Shown piece after piece: positions 49,932 through 61,158 of a stretch of DNA of 64,000 nucleotides. Source of the DNA: Hoylesella loescheii (lineage in GTDB: Bacteria > Bacteroidota > Bacteroidia > Bacteroidales > Bacteroidaceae). Every line of letters begins with the position of its first letter. Position 1 is the stretch's first letter. The position numbers and the translations under genes are program-made. The notes beneath the pieces are model-generated. The model was not told the DNA's origin. It saw only the letters and a list, made by a program, of their open reading frames with translations, and ran no database searches. The stretch is taken from contig JADYUK010000009.1 of the NCBI GenBank assembly GCA_021531755.1, forward strand, positions 57,202 through 121,201, read 5' to 3'.

Positions 49932-51503
49932 ATGACAAGCGAATTAGTAATCGACGTAAAAGAGAAAGACATATCGATAGCTCTTCTTGAAGACAAGAGC
50001 CTTGTCGAATATCAGACGGAATCCCGCTCCGCCTCTTTCTCTGTGGGCAACATCTATGTAGCAAAGATCAGGAAGATAATGCCAGGGCTTAACGCCTCAT
50101 TTGTCGATGTCGGCTACGAGCGTGACGCTTTTCTACACTACCTTGACCTTGGTAACAAATACCCAAGCTACGAGAAGTATCTCAAGCAGCTACTCAGCGA
50201 CAACCATAAGATATACCCTTTCGAGAAAGCACTGAGACTGCCAGACCTGAAGAAGGATGGCAGCATCGCCTCTGTACTGAACAAAGATGACGAGGTGCTC
50301 GTGCAGATTGTCAAGGAGCCTATATCGACAAAGGGACCACGACTGACAAGCGACTTGTCTTTTGCAGGACGATTCATCGTCCTCATGCCGTTCCATGACA
50401 AGGTTTCTGTCTCAACAAAGATTAAGAGCAGCGCCGAACGCTCCCGTCTGAAACAGATAGTACAGAGCGTGAAGCCCAAGAATATCGGTGTGATAATACG
50501 CACCGTGGCAGAAGGATGCCAAGGAGAAGAGCTGCAGGCAGAAATGAGACTCCTGATGAAGAAATGGGAGGATGTGCTCAAGAGAGTTCACGACACGAAG
50601 AAACGGCCACAGCTCGTTTATGAGGAGACAAGCCGTGCCGTGGCATTGCTGCGCGACCTCTTTAACCCGACATACTCGGCAGTACATGTCAATGACAGCA
50701 GTGTTTACGAAGAGATACGCGAGTACATATCGCTCATAGCACCAGGCAAGGAGAGTATAGTGAAACTCTATGAGGGCAAGATTCCTATATTCGACAACTT
50801 CAACGTCACGAAACAACTGAAATCCGGATTCGGGAAGACAGTCAACTATAAGCACGGAGCCTACCTCATCATCGAGCATACTGAGGCCATGCATGTTGTG
50901 GATGTCAACAGCGGGAACAGGACACGTGCAGAGAACGGACAGGAGCAGAACGCACTCGATGTGAACCTCGGAGCTGCCGATGAGCTTGCAAGACAGCTGC
51001 GTCTGCGTGATATGGGCGGCATAATCATTGTCGACTTTATCGATATGCATCTCGCAGAGGACAGACAACTGCTTTACGAGCGCATGTGCAAGAACATGCA
51101 GCAGGACAGGGCACGGCACAACATTCTGCCGTTGTCAAAGTTCGGCCTCATGCAGATAACAAGACAGCGTGTGCGCCCGGCAATGGATGTCAGTGTCGAG
51201 GAGATATGCCCCACATGCTTCGGAAAAGGAACAATAAAGTCCAGCCTCCTGTTCACCGACCAACTGGAACATAAGATTGAATATCTCGTGAAGAAGGTAG
51301 GCATAAAGAAACTGACGCTTCATGTGCATCCATATGTTGCCGCCTACATAAACAAGGGCTTCATGAGCATCAAGAGAAGATGGCAATTCAAATACAGCTT
51401 CGGCCTGAGAGTCATCGAATCACAGAAGCTCGCATTCCTGCAGTACGAGTTCTATGACAGCAAGAAACAGTTCATAGACATGAAGGAGGAACAGGACGGA
51501 TAA
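49932..51503 (+). CDS. rng: Ribonuclease G/E family endoribonuclease
   Basis: 523 residues. It has an N-terminal S1 domain (SFSVGNIYVAKIRKIMPGLN), then an RNase H-like/DNase I-like core with VDVNSGNRTRAENG and IIIVDFIDM (the metal-binding Asp pair), and a Zn-link CPTCFGKG. It cuts single-stranded AU-rich RNA in rRNA maturation and decay. No long E. coli-type C-terminal scaffold is present, so it is RNase G-like. Confidence 0.94.
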   Translation: MTSELVIDVKEKDISIALLEDKSLVEYQTESRSASFSVGNIYVAKIRKIMPGLNASFVDVGYERDAFLHYLDLGNKYPSYEKYLKQLLSDNHKIYPFEKALRLPDLKKDGSIASVLNKDDEVLVQIVKEPISTKGPRLTSDLSFAGRFIVLMPFHDKVSVSTKIKSSAERSRLKQIVQSVKPKNIGVIIRTVAEGCQGEELQAEMRLLMKKWEDVLKRVHDTKKRPQLVYEETSRAVALLRDLFNPTYSAVHVNDSSVYEEIREYISLIAPGKESIVKLYEGKIPIFDNFNVTKQLKSGFGKTVNYKHGAYLIIEHTEAMHVVDVNSGNRTRAENGQEQNALDVNLGAADELARQLRLRDMGGIIIVDFIDMHLAEDRQLLYERMCKNMQQDRARHNILPLSKFGLMQITRQRVRPAMDVSVEEICPTCFGKGTIKSSLLFTDQLEHKIEYLVKKVGIKKLTLHVHPYVAAYINKGFMSIKRRWQFKYSFGLRVIESQKLAFLQYEFYDSKKQFIDMKEEQDG

Positions 51504-51562
51504 ATGCTCACAGTGGACAAGCATCAAAGCCACCACACACTACACATGAAGAAACCATTGGC

Positions 51563-51604
51563 GATGAATCCCTCGCGCACTACATGCGGCACGAGGGATT
51601 CATC
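51563..51604. terminator. Hairpin after rng
   Basis: GATGAATCCCTCG and complement, 13-bp perfect stem; GTCTC rather than a U-run follows. Confidence 0.6.
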
Positions 51605-51650
51605 GTCTCACAAAAGACAGGAAAACTAAAAGACAGGAAACTTGACCGTT

Positions 51651-52400
51651 ATGACAATAGACAAAAAGAAAGACCCTATGGGAGCTGCCATCCTGGAGGC
51701 CGTAACGTCACGGCAAGGGGACAGACGCCCAAGGGGACATAAACACTACGAGCCGCTAAGGGTCTTGTCACCAATGTTTGAGGATGACGAGCTGCCTGTC
51801 AGCCACTTGCTGCGTACACCGGATGAAATGCCCGAGATAGAGAGGAAAGCATTGGACATATCATACGGCAAGATACTCGATGTTGGGGCAGGGGCGGGAT
51901 GCCACAGCCTCGCTCTGCAAGAGATGGACCACGAGGTGACAGCAATAGATATATCACCTCTCTGCTGCGAGGCAATGGAAAGAAGAGGCATAAAGGATGT
52001 AAGGCACGTTGACCTCTTCGACAAGTCATTATCAGGGAAATTCAACACAATTCTGCTTCTGATGAATGGCACAGGTATCGCCGGCAGACTGTCCCGCCTG
52101 CCTTCGCTGCTCGGCAGGCTAAAGGAGATCATGGCTGACGACGGCCAAGTGCTGATTGACTCCTCTGACATAAAATATGTATATGGCGATGAGGACGACT
52201 TGGCCAGTATCATCCCAGAGGGCAGATACTACGGAGAGGTGGAATTCCAGATGGTATATAAAGACATCAGGGGCAAACAGTTCGAGTGGCTGTACGTCGA
52301 CTTCGCATTATTGGAAACCATAGCGAAGAGTTGCGGGATGAAATGCGAGATGATTCTCGAGGGCGCACAGCATGACTATCTGGCAAGACTGACGCTTTAG
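51651..52400 (+). CDS. Class I SAM-dependent methyltransferase
   Basis: 249 residues from the ATG at 51651. Motif I is ILDVGAGAGCHSLALQEM (SAM site), followed by DISPLCCEAMERRGI and LLLMNGTGIAGRL, a Rossmann methyltransferase core. The substrate is unknown; related proteins are annotated generically. It is transcribed alone and ends in a good intrinsic terminator. Confidence 0.85.
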   Translation: MTIDKKKDPMGAAILEAVTSRQGDRRPRGHKHYEPLRVLSPMFEDDELPVSHLLRTPDEMPEIERKALDISYGKILDVGAGAGCHSLALQEMDHEVTAIDISPLCCEAMERRGIKDVRHVDLFDKSLSGKFNTILLLMNGTGIAGRLSRLPSLLGRLKEIMADDGQVLIDSSDIKYVYGDEDDLASIIPEGRYYGEVEFQMVYKDIRGKQFEWLYVDFALLETIAKSCGMKCEMILEGAQHDYLARLTL

Positions 52401-52483
52401 AGCGACAGACGGGAATTGTACAGAGACAGACCCCATGCAGAGTCCATGACACAGGTACACCCGCCAGGGTTACAACTAAGGAT

Positions 52484-52523
52484 AAGAGATGACGGCAGAC
52501 TGATTTGCCTTCATCTCTTTTTT
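52484..52523 (+). terminator. Rho-independent terminator
   Basis: Stem AGAGATGA/TCATCTCT with inner GGCA/TGCC, followed by TTTTT on the plus strand; it overlaps the end of the convergent small membrane gene. Confidence 0.8.
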
Positions 52524-52705
52524 CGTTTCAGATACAATGCTTGCAGAAGCAATATTATAAAATAAAACACTGTGGCAAGAACAGTGCGCACGAAAACATC
52601 CACAACTCCCATTGTCCATCCCTGCCATGCATCGACAAGAAGGGTAACGACAGAGAATCCAAGGAAGGCAGTCAAGACCTTACGTATAAAAGCTTTGTTT
52701 ATCAT
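52511..52705 (-). CDS. Small two-helix membrane protein
   Basis: 64 residues from the ATG at 52705. One hydrophobic helix (VLTAFLGFSVVTLLVDAW) and a second (VLATVFYFIILLLQALYL) are followed by a basic end KRKKR, placing both ends in the cytoplasm. I do not recognise a family. It is a short single gene between the methyltransferase and MBL genes. Confidence 0.5.
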   Translation of the reverse strand: MINKAFIRKVLTAFLGFSVVTLLVDAWQGWTMGVVDVFVRTVLATVFYFIILLLQALYLKRKKR

Positions 52706-52996
52706 AGAAATATAAAATACTCGGTATGGAATATAGCGATACAAGCCATGTCACTTAACATATAGTCCAATGTCAAGCCATCGGACACAAGAAAAGTCAA
52801 GGCAAAGATAGCAATAAATCCAGATAATCCAGCAAATCTAATGTGATTTTTTTCTGTGATTATGTGTCAGTCGCAAATAAAAGTCGATATTGAGCTCATT
52901 TAGCTGGAGCAACATTACTTTTATCACGGCCTTTTATGGATATCAGGGATTGACTTTAGGGCGAATACTGTGATGATGACCAGAAAAAAGAGGACG

Positions 52997-53845
52997 TCAG
53001 ATTTCAACCTCAATCTGCTGACAGTCGTAGGCGAACTCAAATCTCTCAGGAAGACGGGAGTTTGCTTGGTCATGCAGTCCGATATCATGTGTGGAGTGGA
53101 TGAAATAGACCCTGCGGGCGTCTATGCTTCTCGCAAAGCTGACAGCCTCATCAACAAGCATGTGGGAATGATGTCCAGGGCCAAAGCGAAGTGCATTCAC
53201 AACGAGTGTGTCTATCCCATGCAAATATTCACGCTCAGTATCATCAATGGTCTTCATGTCAGTTATATATGCGAAACGGCCGAAACGATATGCCATGATG
53301 GGAAGGGCGTGGTGCATGACGACAAACGGCATGACAGGAATATCACCAATCTGGAACTGGCGGTGTGGCTGGATGGCCTTCAGCTCCAGACGCGGAACAC
53401 CGGGATACAGATGCTTTGCAAAAACATATGGCATCGTGTGATGGAGCGAAGATACTGTTGATGTATCTGCATACACGTCTATACTGCCGAACGAGCAGAA
53501 CGGACGCAAATCGTCCAAACCGCCTACATGGTCATAATGTATATGAGTAAGCAGGACACCGTCTATCTTGCGGTATGGCACACGGAGCATCTGCTGTCTG
53601 AAATCCGGCCCACAGTCGATGATTATCCTTGTCGTATCTGATTCGAGCATAACAGAAGTCCGGCAACGCTTGTCACGCGGGTCTCCACTGCGACAGACAT
53701 CACACTGGCATCCAACGACTGGCACACCCGTAGATGTGCCTGTGCCGAGGAATGTCAGCCGGCAAGTGTTCACCCCATTGCACACGTCTGTCCCTGTGGG
53801 ATTCTTGGAGAGGTTGTTATCACTGATTGAACATGTAGATTTCAT
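52997..53845 (-). CDS. MBL-fold metallohydrolase (PhnP/RNase Z-like)
   Basis: 282 residues. FLGTGTSTGVPVVGCQCDVC at the start and LLTHIHYDHVGGLDDLRPF carry the HxHxDH zinc-binding motif; VMHHALPIMAYR and YFIHSTHDI supply later ligands. The Cys motif VGCQCDVC is typical of PhnP-like enzymes, which cleave cyclic phosphodiesters. The substrate is not determined. Confidence 0.9.
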   Translation of the reverse strand: MKSTCSISDNNLSKNPTGTDVCNGVNTCRLTFLGTGTSTGVPVVGCQCDVCRSGDPRDKRCRTSVMLESDTTRIIIDCGPDFRQQMLRVPYRKIDGVLLTHIHYDHVGGLDDLRPFCSFGSIDVYADTSTVSSLHHTMPYVFAKHLYPGVPRLELKAIQPHRQFQIGDIPVMPFVVMHHALPIMAYRFGRFAYITDMKTIDDTEREYLHGIDTLVVNALRFGPGHHSHMLVDEAVSFARSIDARRVYFIHSTHDIGLHDQANSRLPERFEFAYDCQQIEVEI

Positions 53846-53935
53846 AAGAACTGCTTATTGGCCACGTTAGACATCTCACATTATATGGGAAAGCTGAGCT
53901 AACACACACATAGAGCAAGAATAATCTGGCCCATA

Positions 53936-54949
53936 TCATATAATATTCACCTCGGGATGGATTTCTATGCCGAAAGTCTTCTTCACATCGTCGCGTATAG
54001 CATCACAAAGCCGGACGATATCCATCCCCCTGGCTCCACCCTTGTTGACAAGCACTAAAGCCTGCTTGTCATGAACTCCTGCAGGACCCATGGAACGTCC
54101 TTTCCATCCGCAGCGGTCGATAAGCCATCCTGCTGGAATCTTCTCATGGTCAGAATCGACGTAATAGTGTGGCATGTCTGGATACTGCTCATGGAGAATC
54201 CCAAAGGCTTCTCTACTGACAACAGGGTTCATAAAGAAACTGCCGGCATTACCTTCTTTCTTCGGGTCAGGCAGTTTGGCGTTACGTATGTCAGTCACGA
54301 CACGGCGCACATCATCGGCAGAAGGCTCATTGACTCCGCGTCGTTCAAGCTCTGCACGAATATTGCCATAATCAAGATATGGTGTGAAATGTTTTGAGAG
54401 ACGGTATGTCACATGAGTTATCACATACTTCCCCTTCCACTCGTTCTTGAACTTGCTCTGCCTGTATCCATATCCACATTCTGGATTTTTGAAGACAATA
54501 TCCTCAGCCGTCTCGATGTCTATAGCCTCCACCGTCTCGATGAGATCCTTCGCCTCCCTGCCGTAGGCTCCAATATTCTGTACCGCTGATGCTCCCACCT
54601 CGCCAGGGATTATGGAAAGATTCTCCATGCCATACCATCCGTGGGCTATGGCATAGGCTACGACATCGTCCCAGACCTCGCCACTGCCACAGCGCAGGAG
54701 TATATCGTCGCCATCATCTGAATGCTCAATGCCACATATTGCAGAGTGCAGGACTGTGCCTTGGAATGGTTTTGTGAGCAGGAGATTACTGCCGCCTCCA
54801 AGCACGAGCAGGGGGAAATCGGCTGGCGATAGAGACTTCAAGACACGGCGCAACTCATCCACTGTTGAGAACTCAACATACCGGCGACAAGTCTCGCTGA
54901 TACCAAATGTATTATGAGCAAAAAGATTGTAATCCTTATTGTCTATCAT
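53936..54949 (-). CDS. murB: UDP-N-acetylmuramate dehydrogenase
   Basis: 337 residues from MIDNKDYNLFAHNTFGIS (ATG 54949); the upstream extension is unlikely. It reduces UDP-GlcNAc-enolpyruvate to UDP-MurNAc with NADPH and FAD. FAD-binding FPLLVLGGGSNLL and ENLSIIPGEVGASAVQNIGA with GYGYRQSKFK are characteristic. The last part has the catalytic Ser/Glu region (NAGSFFMNP, HPEVN). Confidence 0.93.
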   Translation of the reverse strand: MIDNKDYNLFAHNTFGISETCRRYVEFSTVDELRRVLKSLSPADFPLLVLGGGSNLLLTKPFQGTVLHSAICGIEHSDDGDDILLRCGSGEVWDDVVAYAIAHGWYGMENLSIIPGEVGASAVQNIGAYGREAKDLIETVEAIDIETAEDIVFKNPECGYGYRQSKFKNEWKGKYVITHVTYRLSKHFTPYLDYGNIRAELERRGVNEPSADDVRRVVTDIRNAKLPDPKKEGNAGSFFMNPVVSREAFGILHEQYPDMPHYYVDSDHEKIPAGWLIDRCGWKGRSMGPAGVHDKQALVLVNKGGARGMDIVRLCDAIRDDVKKTFGIEIHPEVNII

Positions 54950-55211
54950 GATTGTCTGGTTTGCTATGATAACTTCAGTGGTGTTCAACAAAATGGCCAA
55001 AGGGTTTGGGTGTCCAAGGAGAGGGAGATGGAGCCTGGCTTAGCCTTGCACCCATCACCTAAGGCAGGCCTGAGAGGCAAGAGTGAGTCTACCGGGCAGG
55101 AACGCCTGCACATGACATCATTACCGTCTGTTGCGGCCTGCCTGCACGTAGTTTCATCCCAAGCTGTATCACAGAACACCCCATCCAAAGGGGATAAGCG
55201 GCAGTATGGCA

Positions 55212-56054
55212 TCATGTGTTCAGCTTTGTCAGGATATAACCGTGGGCTGCCTTCTGGAATGTCATCTCTATCTCAAAGCCATTAGCTATGCCCCGCAGGA
55301 CAAGGACACGCTGTGAGCCCACCATCTTATGGTCGCCATAGATGATGTTGTATATTGTGCCAACAGGAATCTCGGGCGCAAACATTGACCACTGCTCGGG
55401 CATTATCGAGCCGTCCAAGCGCGAGAAATCATCATCTGGGTCAGGGCCGGAATACTCAACATTCTCTGCGAGAGCCTCCTGGCGGAACAAGGAGTCAGTC
55501 ACAAACTTGTTATAGAAAGTGTAGAACTTCCCGTTCTCATTGTTAGCCATAGAGACCGTCTTTATCTCCTGCAGCTTCCACAGCCCATCAATTCTGTTGA
55601 AGATATACTGTCTGACAGACTGCTTCTCAAGCAGCACCTTCTCCACCACGACATGGTTGATGTGCGTGTCTTTTGAGCGGCGTATATCCTTCAGGCTCTC
55701 AGCTACAAGCGTATAGAATCCCTGTCTCATGAAGAAGTGCTCCATACGCCATTCTCTCTTCTCTATTGTTGAGGATACTCCATGGTCATCTATCAACAGA
55801 GGGAAGTCTGTGCGTTCCATCTGCAGCTTCCTGTTTGCAGCAAAATTAAAGAAGAAATCGTCGAAGAGCTCGTCAGCAGCCTTCGGCATTGGTGTCTCCT
55901 CTATCAATGTCTCTAAGGTGTCAGGAGCGAGAGTGTCAGGAGCAATAGAATCAGAGATTGTATCCTGAACATCGGTTTTCCTTTCCGTGCATCCTGTGGT
56001 CCAAATCATTGTCGCCAAAACCATTGGGATTATGGCATAGACTAATCGTTTCAT
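55212..56054 (-). CDS. DUF4348 lipoprotein
   Basis: 280 residues. Signal LVYAIIPMVLATMIWTTGC ends in a lipobox-like Cys, so it is probably an inner- or outer-membrane lipoprotein. A Thr/Asp/Pro-rich linker leads to a conserved domain (ADELFDDFFFNFAANRKLQM, then RTDFPLL) recognised as DUF4348, common in Bacteroidales. The function is unknown. It is divergent from pheS, with a TAATTTTG -7 box at 56090-56097. Confidence 0.75.
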   Translation of the reverse strand: MKRLVYAIIPMVLATMIWTTGCTERKTDVQDTISDSIAPDTLAPDTLETLIEETPMPKAADELFDDFFFNFAANRKLQMERTDFPLLIDDHGVSSTIEKREWRMEHFFMRQGFYTLVAESLKDIRRSKDTHINHVVVEKVLLEKQSVRQYIFNRIDGLWKLQEIKTVSMANNENGKFYTFYNKFVTDSLFRQEALAENVEYSGPDPDDDFSRLDGSIMPEQWSMFAPEIPVGTIYNIIYGDHKMVGSQRVLVLRGIANGFEIEMTFQKAAHGYILTKLNT

Positions 56055-56140
56055 AATGTATTATCCACTAATCTTCAATATTTTGCATGCAAAATTACTA
56101 CTTTATTTCTATATTATTCCAATTTTCAGAGAAAAATTAT

Positions 56141-56148
56141 TAACTTTG
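56141..56148 (+). promoter_or_regulatory. -7 box of pheS
   Basis: TAACTTTG, 108 bases before the pheS start; matches TAnnTTTG. The leader has no obvious Phe-rich attenuator peptide. Confidence 0.55.
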
Positions 56149-56255
56149 CGGTCAAATTGCAAACATACCATGTATATGATGCCGATTCACGGTCAGGGAA
56201 AGACTGTGGAACGTCATCCTATGCATTCTACATAGAAAACAACAAGAAAAAGACC

Positions 56256-57296
56256 ATGATACTTGAAAAGATTGAATCCCTGCGCACAGAGATTGAAACT
56301 CTGACGGCGAACAGTGCCGCTGAGACTGACGAGCTATACCAGAAATACCTCAGCAAGAAAGGTGAGGTCACTATGCTCATGGCAGAGTTCAGGAATGTTC
56401 CTGCTGACATGAAGAAAGAGGTCGGCATAAAGATTAATCAGCTGAAACAGCTGGCTATCGAGAAGATAAAAGCCCTCAAGGAGAACACAGAGGAGGCTGA
56501 GTCTGACACAGAGGGTATAGACCTCACACGTACGCCCTATCCTGTGACACTTGGTTCCCGTCACCCGCTCACCATCGTGAAGAATGAGATTATCGATATC
56601 TTCCAGCGCATGGGCTTCACCCTTGCCGACGGGCCGGAGGTGGAGGATGACCTGCATGTGTTCACCAAGATGAATTTCGCTGCAGACCATCCCGCACGTG
56701 ATATGCAGGACACATTCTTCGTGGAGAAGACGAAACTGGATGATGTGACAAAGAACATCATCCTCCGCTCACACACGTCAAGCGTACAGGCACGTGTCAT
56801 GGAGACATCACAGCCACCAATACGTGTGATATGCCCGGGACGCGTATACCGCAACGAGGCTATCACAGCACGCGCACACTGCTTCTTCCACCAGATAGAG
56901 GGACTGTACATTGACCGCAACGTATCATTCACTGACCTCAAGCAGGTGATGCTGACATTCGCACGTGAGATGTTCGGTCCAGAGACGAAGATCAGACTCA
57001 GGCCTTCATACTTCCCATTCACTGAGCCATCAGCAGAAATGGATATATCGTGCCATATCTGTGGCGGCAAGGGCTGCGGATTCTGCAAGCATACAGGATG
57101 GGTTGAGATTCTCGGATGCGGCATGGTAGACCCTAACGTGCTCGAACTCTGCGGCATTGACAGCAAAGAATACTCAGGATACGCTTTCGGACTCGGTGTT
57201 GAACGCATTACCAATCTAAAGTATCAGGTATCAGACCTTCGCATGTTCTCAGAGAACTACACCCCATTCCTCAAAGAGTTTGAGAACGCTTATTAA
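56256..57296 (+). CDS. pheS: Phenylalanine-tRNA ligase alpha subunit
   Basis: 346 residues from the ATG at 56256; an upstream TTG adds an unrelated leader and is rejected. Class II aminoacyl-tRNA synthetase: N-terminal coiled coil (ILEKIESLRTEIETL), motif 1 near GFTLADGPEVEDD, motif 2 (RVYRNEAITARAHCFFHQIE), motif 3 in GYAFGLGVERI. CHICGGKGCGFCKHTGW is a metal-type insert seen in many bacterial PheS. The pheT gene is not next to it, as in other Bacteroidota. Confidence 0.95.
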   Translation: MILEKIESLRTEIETLTANSAAETDELYQKYLSKKGEVTMLMAEFRNVPADMKKEVGIKINQLKQLAIEKIKALKENTEEAESDTEGIDLTRTPYPVTLGSRHPLTIVKNEIIDIFQRMGFTLADGPEVEDDLHVFTKMNFAADHPARDMQDTFFVEKTKLDDVTKNIILRSHTSSVQARVMETSQPPIRVICPGRVYRNEAITARAHCFFHQIEGLYIDRNVSFTDLKQVMLTFAREMFGPETKIRLRPSYFPFTEPSAEMDISCHICGGKGCGFCKHTGWVEILGCGMVDPNVLELCGIDSKEYSGYAFGLGVERITNLKYQVSDLRMFSENYTPFLKEFENAY

Positions 57297-57308
57297 GTGA
57301 TGATATAA

Positions 57309-58979
<1,671 letters not shown>

Positions 58980-59008
58980 TAATGAAAAAAGCCCGGCACA
59001 ATATGAAC

Positions 59009-59066
59009 ATGCCCTGTGACAGCCAAACAAGCAAGAAAGAAGAGACGAATGGTTGTCACAGGGCAT
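59009..59066. terminator. Hairpin between the ABC-F gene and grpE
   Basis: ATGCCCTGTGACA (59009) pairs with TGTCACAGGGCAT (59054-59066), plus GCC/GGT next to the loop; no U-run. Confidence 0.5.
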
Positions 59067-59160
59067 TCTATACTTCCTTATCATAATAATGGGAAAACGA
59101 AGCGAAAAGTTTTGGCACAGACTTTGCAGAGGTGCAAGAAGTAACCAAAAGAAAGACAAT

Positions 59161-59805
59161 ATGACAGATAAAGAACAAAATAAAGAGAAGGAATTCCAGC
59201 CAGAGGTAGGAACACCGACAAACGAAGAACTAAATGAGGCTGGGACAGCCAACACCTCTGATACTCCAGACACAGAGGACACAACAGTCATCAATCCGGA
59301 AACTGAGTCTCCAGAGGAGGAAGCAGCAGATATCAAGGAAGAAGAGGAGCAGCAGGACCCACTCGGGAAAGCTATCTCAGACATAGAGGAACTCAAGACA
59401 CAGATGTTGTACAAGCAAGCGGAGTTTGACAACTTCCGCAAACGTACAATGAAGGAGAAGGCAGACCTTATCCTTAACGGTGGAGAGAAGACGATAAAGG
59501 CTATCCTACCAGTCCTTGATGACTTTGAGCGTGCCATGTCGCAGGCTGAGAAGACAGATGACATCTCTGCCATAAAAGAAGGCATGGAACTCATATACAA
59601 GAAGTTCATGAAGATTCTGGAGGGACAAGGCGTGCAGAAGATTGAGACCGATAATGCCGATTTCAATACCGACTTCCATGAGGCTGTTGCTCTTGTCCCA
59701 GGCATGGGCGACGACAAGAAGGGACGTGTCATTGACTGTGTGCAGACAGGCTACAAGCTTAATGACAAGGTGATACGTCATGCCAAAGTGGCAGTAGGAC
59801 AATAA
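59161..59805 (+). CDS. grpE: GrpE nucleotide-exchange factor
   Basis: 214 residues from the ATG at 59161 (MTDKEQNKEKEFQPE). Acidic low-complexity N-terminus, then the long GrpE helix (LKTQMLYKQAEFDNFRKRTM) and the conserved beta domain (FHEAVALVPGMGDDKKGRVI..CVQTGYKLNDKVIRHAKVAV). It releases ADP from DnaK. It is followed by dnaJ after 81 bases; no CIRCE element was seen. Confidence 0.93.
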   Translation: MTDKEQNKEKEFQPEVGTPTNEELNEAGTANTSDTPDTEDTTVINPETESPEEEAADIKEEEEQQDPLGKAISDIEELKTQMLYKQAEFDNFRKRTMKEKADLILNGGEKTIKAILPVLDDFERAMSQAEKTDDISAIKEGMELIYKKFMKILEGQGVQKIETDNADFNTDFHEAVALVPGMGDDKKGRVIDCVQTGYKLNDKVIRHAKVAVGQ

Positions 59806-59886
59806 GCCAAGCCCCAGGCGTCATCATCCACAATCCCAGACACGGGAGGCAGAAACCTTCCCCCATGTCATAAAAAGAGACGATAT

Positions 59887-61080
59887 ATGGCAAAACGTGA
59901 TTATTATGAAGTGCTTGGCGTACAGAAGAACGCAAGCCCAGAGGAAATAAAGAAGGCCTACAAGAAGATGGCCATTAAGTACCACCCTGACCGCCAGAGC
60001 GGAAAGAGTGACGCAGAGAAAAAGGACGCAGAGGAGAAGTTCAAGGAAGCAGCTGAAGCATACAGCGTGTTGTCTGACGAGACAAAGCGCCAGCAATATG
60101 ACCAGTTCGGGTTTGACGGTCCGAAGATGGGAGGAGGAGGCTTCGGAGGAGGAGGCTTCGGAGGCTTTGACATCAACGACATCCTGAACAATGTCTTCGG
60201 TGCCGGATTTAACTTCGGTGGTGGAGACTTCAGCGACTTCTTTGGTGGAGGCGGACGCAGTGGCGGACGTGGGCAACGTGTCAGCCGCGGCTCAGATCTC
60301 CGGCTGAAGGTACGCCTGTCGCTTCTTGAGGTATCAACAGGCGTGACGAAGAAGTTCAAGGTCAGGAAAGATGTCTCATGCCCCCACTGTAATGGTACAG
60401 GAAGTAAAGATGGTGGACAGACCGACACATGTCAGCGCTGCCACGGCTCAGGCTATGTGATACGCTCACAGCAGTCAATATTCGGCATGATGCAGACCCA
60501 GAGCCCATGTCCAGATTGTCAGGGCGAGGGTGTGGTGATAAAGAACAAGTGTCCACACTGTAGTGGTACAGGCATCGTGAAAGGCGAAGAGGTTGTCGAG
60601 GTAGAGATACCTGCTGGCGTTCAGGACGGCATGGTTGTCACCATACCAGGCAAAGGCAATGCTGGAGCAAGGAACGGTGTTAGCGGCGATATACAGGTAT
60701 TCATAACAGAAGAGCCTAACGACACATTCATGCGCGATGGCAACGATGTGAGATACAACCTCCTGCTCGACTTCCCAACAGCAGCATTAGGAGGGAAAGT
60801 AGAGGTACCGACAATCGACGGCAAACGTCTCGCTGTGACAATAGAGCCTGGCACACAGCCAGGAAAGACACTGAGACTGCGTGGCAAGGGTCTCCCGGCA
60901 ATAAAGGGTTATGGATACGGGACAGGAGATATGGTACTGAATATATCTGTCTATGTTCCAAAGACACTCTCACGCGACGAGAAGAAAGCCCTTGAGCGCA
61001 TGAAGGACTCGGACAACTTCAAGGCTGACAACGCCACAAAGCACAACATCTTCGAGAAGTTCAGGAACTTCTTCAGCTGA
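59887..61080 (+). CDS. dnaJ: Chaperone DnaJ
   Basis: 397 residues. J domain with HPD (KYHPDRQSG), then a Gly/Phe-rich linker ([18 protein letters not shown]), four zinc-binding CxxCxGxG repeats ([34 protein letters not shown]), and the two C-terminal beta domains. It stimulates DnaK ATPase. Part of the grpE-dnaJ operon. Confidence 0.96.
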   Translation: MAKRDYYEVLGVQKNASPEEIKKAYKKMAIKYHPDRQSGKSDAEKKDAEEKFKEAAEAYSVLSDETKRQQYDQFGFDGPKMGGGGFGGGGFGGFDINDILNNVFGAGFNFGGGDFSDFFGGGGRSGGRGQRVSRGSDLRLKVRLSLLEVSTGVTKKFKVRKDVSCPHCNGTGSKDGGQTDTCQRCHGSGYVIRSQQSIFGMMQTQSPCPDCQGEGVVIKNKCPHCSGTGIVKGEEVVEVEIPAGVQDGMVVTIPGKGNAGARNGVSGDIQVFITEEPNDTFMRDGNDVRYNLLLDFPTAALGGKVEVPTIDGKRLAVTIEPGTQPGKTLRLRGKGLPAIKGYGYGTGDMVLNISVYVPKTLSRDEKKALERMKDSDNFKADNATKHNIFEKFRNFFS

Positions 61081-61158
61081 CTCTTTTCTTTTTGACAGAC
61101 CCCTCCCCTTTGTGTATGCTGATATCATTGGGGAGTATCTGAAATACCAGAATTAAAA

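Noticed and set aside
54985..55211. Gene between murB and the DUF4348 gene
   Set aside because: The minus-strand frame has unusual composition, no promoter and no recognisable motif.
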